Assembly (NCBI RefSeq): GCF_009758175.1
Contig: NZ_WRPM01000095.1
Location: forward strand, 32,744 to 96,743
Length of the DNA stretch: 64,000 bases
Direction of reading: 5' to 3'
Source: Nesterenkonia alkaliphila
Lineage (GTDB): Bacteria > Actinomycetota > Actinomycetes > Actinomycetales > Micrococcaceae
In this document: one piece after another, positions 61,720-64,000 of the stretch
Numbering within the stretch: the stretch's first letter is position 1
Layout: each line of letters opens with the position of its first letter
Translations under genes and position numbers: made by a program
Notes under the pieces: model-generated
Database searches by the model: none
What the model was told of the DNA's origin: nothing
What the model saw: only the letters and a program-made list of their open reading frames with translations

Positions 61720-62718
61720 CTACTGCAGCAGCTCGGTGACCGACTCCTCGCGGAAGGGGTCACCCTCGTACAAGGAGCCGGTGGTGCCCGAGTTCAGGCG
61801 ATCCCGGACGTCCCCGTAGTCAGCCTCGGCGAGCCGGTAGAAGAACGTGCGCGGCATGATCTCGTAGGCGTTGTCCACGTAGTAGGTGACGAACTCCTCC
61901 ACTGCGGCGTTGGTCTCCAGGGCATCGGTTGAGACATAGATGAACAGCGGGCGGGTCAGCGGGGTATAGCTGCCGTTCTGGGCGTTCTCCAGGGTGGGGG
62001 CCACGCCGTCGATCTCCACAGTGGAGATCTGTTCGCGGACCTCGTCATCGGCAGCGGTGTAGTAGTTGCCGATGCCCATGAATCCCAGGGCGTTCTCATC
62101 CTCGGAGATCCAGGTGGCCAGCTGGTCCAGATCATCGGTCATCCGGTAGTCCTCCCGGATCTGGCCGGTCTCACCCACCACCTGATGGGTGAAGACATCA
62201 AAGGTGCCAGAACCTGCAGGGCGGCCCACCAGTTCAATCTGCTCATCTGGCCACTCCGGCCGAACATCGGACCAGCTGGTGACCGTGGACTCCGGCTCCC
62301 AGATGGCGCGCAGCTCCTCCAGGGTCAGCTCAGTGGCGAAGTCATTGGACTGGTGCCGTACCAGGGCCAGGGAGTCCAGGCCGATGGGCAGTTCGATGAA
62401 CTCCACGCCGTTCTCCTCGCAGATGGCCACGAAGTCCACCGGCTGGCCCTCCCCTGGGATGGCCTCCGAGGCATTGTTGATCTGGGTCTGACCAGCGCAG
62501 AAGCGCTCAAAGCCGCTGGTAGTGCCCTCTGCCGCGACCTCGACGTCGAATCCGCCGTCGGCTGCCACCAGCTCGGTGATCGGGGCCACCGTGGAGGAGC
62601 CAGAGATCTGGATGGTCTCGCCTTCGCTGGCATCAGCACCGGAGCAGGCGGTCAGCGCCAGGGCCCCGGCGCCAAGCAGGCCGAGCAGCTGGGCGTTACG
62701 GTCACGCGGTTCAGTCAT
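61720..62718 (-). CDS. Phosphate-binding lipoprotein, PstS family
   Basis: The 332-aa protein has a lipobox LALTAC near residue 25, then SGSSTVAPITE with the phosphate-binding Ser/Thr, SGFERFCAGQTQINNAS near 70-85 and GRPAGSGTFDVF near 165, as in PstS. It is very acidic. No pstC/A/B genes are adjacent in the window. The start overlaps the upstream coiled-coil gene by 8 bases, so it belongs to an operon with a sodium/phosphate cotransporter. A stand-alone phosphate scavenger feeding that carrier is possible. Confidence 0.88.
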   Translation of the reverse strand: MTEPRDRNAQLLGLLGAGALALTACSGADASEGETIQISGSSTVAPITELVAADGGFDVEVAAEGTTSGFERFCAGQTQINNASEAIPGEGQPVDFVAICEENGVEFIELPIGLDSLALVRHQSNDFATELTLEELRAIWEPESTVTSWSDVRPEWPDEQIELVGRPAGSGTFDVFTHQVVGETGQIREDYRMTDDLDQLATWISEDENALGFMGIGNYYTAADDEVREQISTVEIDGVAPTLENAQNGSYTPLTRPLFIYVSTDALETNAAVEEFVTYYVDNAYEIMPRTFFYRLAEADYGDVRDRLNSGTTGSLYEGDPFREESVTELLQ

Positions 62719-63121
62719 TGTTCGACTCCTCTTGGTCCTGGGTCACTGCGGCAGCCACATCCTGCTCTTCCTCCCGGCCTCCGCGCAGTTCGCCGAGCAT
62801 CACCCTGAGGAACTCCTTGATCACCTTCCAGCGCACTGTGGAGTTGGCCATATGCTCCTCGAGCCGGTCCACCTGGGCATGCTGGAGGCGCTCCTCATTG
62901 ATCCGGTCCAGCTCCTCGCGCAGTTCGGTGATGGATGCCTCAGTCTCGCGAAGCACCCGCTCCAGCTCCTCTGCCACATTGGGCTGGTTTTCAGACTCGG
63001 TGCGTGGGGCCTCGCTGCGCTCACCGCTCTCCCCCGCCTGGGCAGAGGCGGAGCCGGCTGCTGTCCCCTCTCGGCTCCCTCGGGCGTCGTCGTTCTCTGT
63101 GGGCTCTGTGTTCGGGCTCAT
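62711..63121 (-). CDS. Acidic coiled-coil protein in the phosphate operon
   Basis: The 136-aa protein has a disordered Glu/Ser/Ala-rich N-terminus (1-45), a coiled coil with heptads at about 48-90 (EELERVLRETEASITELREE region) and a short helix with VRWKVIKEFLRVML. No family is recognised. Its position between a sodium/phosphate cotransporter gene and a PstS gene, overlapping the latter, suggests a regulatory or scaffolding subunit. Confidence 0.65.
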   Translation of the reverse strand: MSPNTEPTENDDARGSREGTAAGSASAQAGESGERSEAPRTESENQPNVAEELERVLRETEASITELREELDRINEERLQHAQVDRLEEHMANSTVRWKVIKEFLRVMLGELRGGREEEQDVAAAVTQDQEESNND

Positions 63122-63165
63122 CAGGTGTCCTTTGTCTCTGAAGGTGCGGTGTCTGCGGGTCCGGG

Positions 63166-64000
63166 TCAGAAGGCGGTGGTGACGAAGATAAGGATCAGCG
63201 GCAGCACCACGAAGACACCGAGTGCCCAGACCGCCGCCCAGATCTTGCGCTCGGCCGCCAGGTTGGCCAGCCAGGTAGCTCCGCGCGGCGGAAGATTGCG
63301 GATCACCGGAAGGCCGAAGATCACCACGGTGGCGAAGACGTTGAAGAACATATGAGCCAGGGCTGCGGTCAGTGCGGCCGTGGCCTCCACCCCGTCGAAG
63401 GCGAAGGCGGCAACCAGAGCGGTGATGGTGGTGCCGATGTTCGCACCCAGAGTGAAGGGATAGATCTGCTTGAGCCCGAATGCTCCGGAGCCTGCCAGCG
63501 GGACCACCAGAGCGGTGGTGGTCGAGGAGGACTGGACCATCACAGTGATCACTGCCCCGGAGGTGATTCCAGAGAGCGGGCCCCGGCCGATGGCGGTATG
63601 CAGCACGGCTTTGGCCTTGCCGACCATGAGGATCTTCAGCTGCTTGCCGATGAAGTTGATCACCAACAGGATCAGCGCGATGGCCACCACGATCATGATG
63701 ATCCCGTGCCAGACCCCGGGCAGGAAGCTCAGTGCGTCCTGAATGAGATTGGACAGCGGGCTGGTGGCGCCTTTGACCACGGTGCCGATACCGCCGAATA
63801 TCGCGTTGAGCAGCCCGGCTTCTGCGCCTGCGGTGGCGTCTGCCACTGTGGTGGCGGCACGCCCGATGAGCCCGAACATCATCTCCAGGGGCAGGAAGAT
63901 CAACACTGCCAACAGATTGAAGAAATCATGCACCGTAGCGGCGGCGAAGCCGCGGCGGAACTGCTCCTTATCGCGCACCATGCCCAGGCTGACCAGGGTG
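63166..64000 (-). CDS. Sodium/phosphate cotransporter family protein (5' end beyond the window)
   Basis: The visible 278 codons cover the C-terminal part of an NptA/NPT2-type cotransporter with about seven hydrophobic segments and the signature MVQSSSTTTALVVPLAG and GANIGTTITALVAAFA. The family has two such QSSS repeats; the first must lie outside. The frame is open to base 64000, reading ..LVSLGMVRDKEQ, so the ATG at 63981 is internal. It exports or imports phosphate with sodium, and it is followed by the coiled-coil and PstS genes. Confidence 0.88.
   Translation of the reverse strand, partial: TLVSLGMVRDKEQFRRGFAAATVHDFFNLLAVLIFLPLEMMFGLIGRAATTVADATAGAEAGLLNAIFGGIGTVVKGATSPLSNLIQDALSFLPGVWHGIIMIVVAIALILLVINFIGKQLKILMVGKAKAVLHTAIGRGPLSGITSGAVITVMVQSSSTTTALVVPLAGSGAFGLKQIYPFTLGANIGTTITALVAAFAFDGVEATAALTAALAHMFFNVFATVVIFGLPVIRNLPPRGATWLANLAAERKIWAAVWALGVFVVLPLILIFVTTAF

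Overview
The window is high-GC chromosomal DNA from an actinobacterium. The evidence is a mycothiol-type formaldehyde dehydrogenase, SAM-IV-type riboswitches, MurB next to a HadA/HadB-like pair, many GTG starts, and repeated cases of a -10 box 6-8 nt from a start codon (leaderless mRNAs). Surface and binding proteins are rich in Asp/Glu. A Micrococcales/Micrococcaceae origin fits, perhaps Nesterenkonia-like, but the genus is a guess.

Left part (1-24 kb): a sulfur-acquisition region. A SAM-IV riboswitch precedes a metY-metB-like pair. A five-gene operon follows on the minus strand: a peptide/nickel-type ABC transporter plus a DUF1684 protein. Next come an unknown membrane protein, two coupled luciferase-like flavin monooxygenases behind a second SAM-IV-like element, a third luciferase-like enzyme, a rhodanese-type sulfurtransferase and an aldo-keto reductase. 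murB and the methionine importer metNIQ follow, the latter with a third SAM-IV-like leader. A polar amino-acid (cystine-type) ABC transporter and a HadA/HadB-like pair complete the block. The word TTGAACATA, or a one-base variant, recurs in the intergenic regions of this block and again beside the metE-like gene at 60 kb.

Middle (24-32 kb): a decayed accessory segment. It holds a lipid kinase, an internally deleted methyltransferase pseudogene, a double-GNAT protein, an ATPase/nuclease gene preceded by three 23-bp tandem repeats, a truncated TetR gene, a frameshifted PIN toxin gene and a stand-alone TnpB gene. Two 41-bp direct repeats match the 3' half of a tRNA-Met and flank the ATPase/TetR segment. 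Intact tRNA-Met and tRNA-Thr genes end the segment.

Right part (32-64 kb): a DEAD-box RNA helicase with a long leader and a large Gln/Pro-rich membrane protein. Then a complete-looking formaldehyde-to-CO2 route lies beside its molybdenum cofactor genes (MBL hydrolase, mycothiol-dependent formaldehyde dehydrogenase, formate dehydrogenase, fdhD, moeA, DUF6457, mobA). Next are a cystathionine synthase/lyase pair, an AlkA-like glycosylase, thioredoxin, tRNA-Tyr and a GntR regulator fused to a shortened luciferase-like domain. A sodium-solute symporter with a 43-aa partner follows. A ribose-type sugar ABC operon with sugar-metabolic enzymes and a divergent ROK repressor comes next. The window ends with YajQ, a MetE-like methyltransferase and phosphate-uptake genes; the last gene runs off the end.

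A 14-base word (GACGACGCCGCCCC) is strongly over-represented in both orientations and several reading frames, but is absent from the accessory segment.
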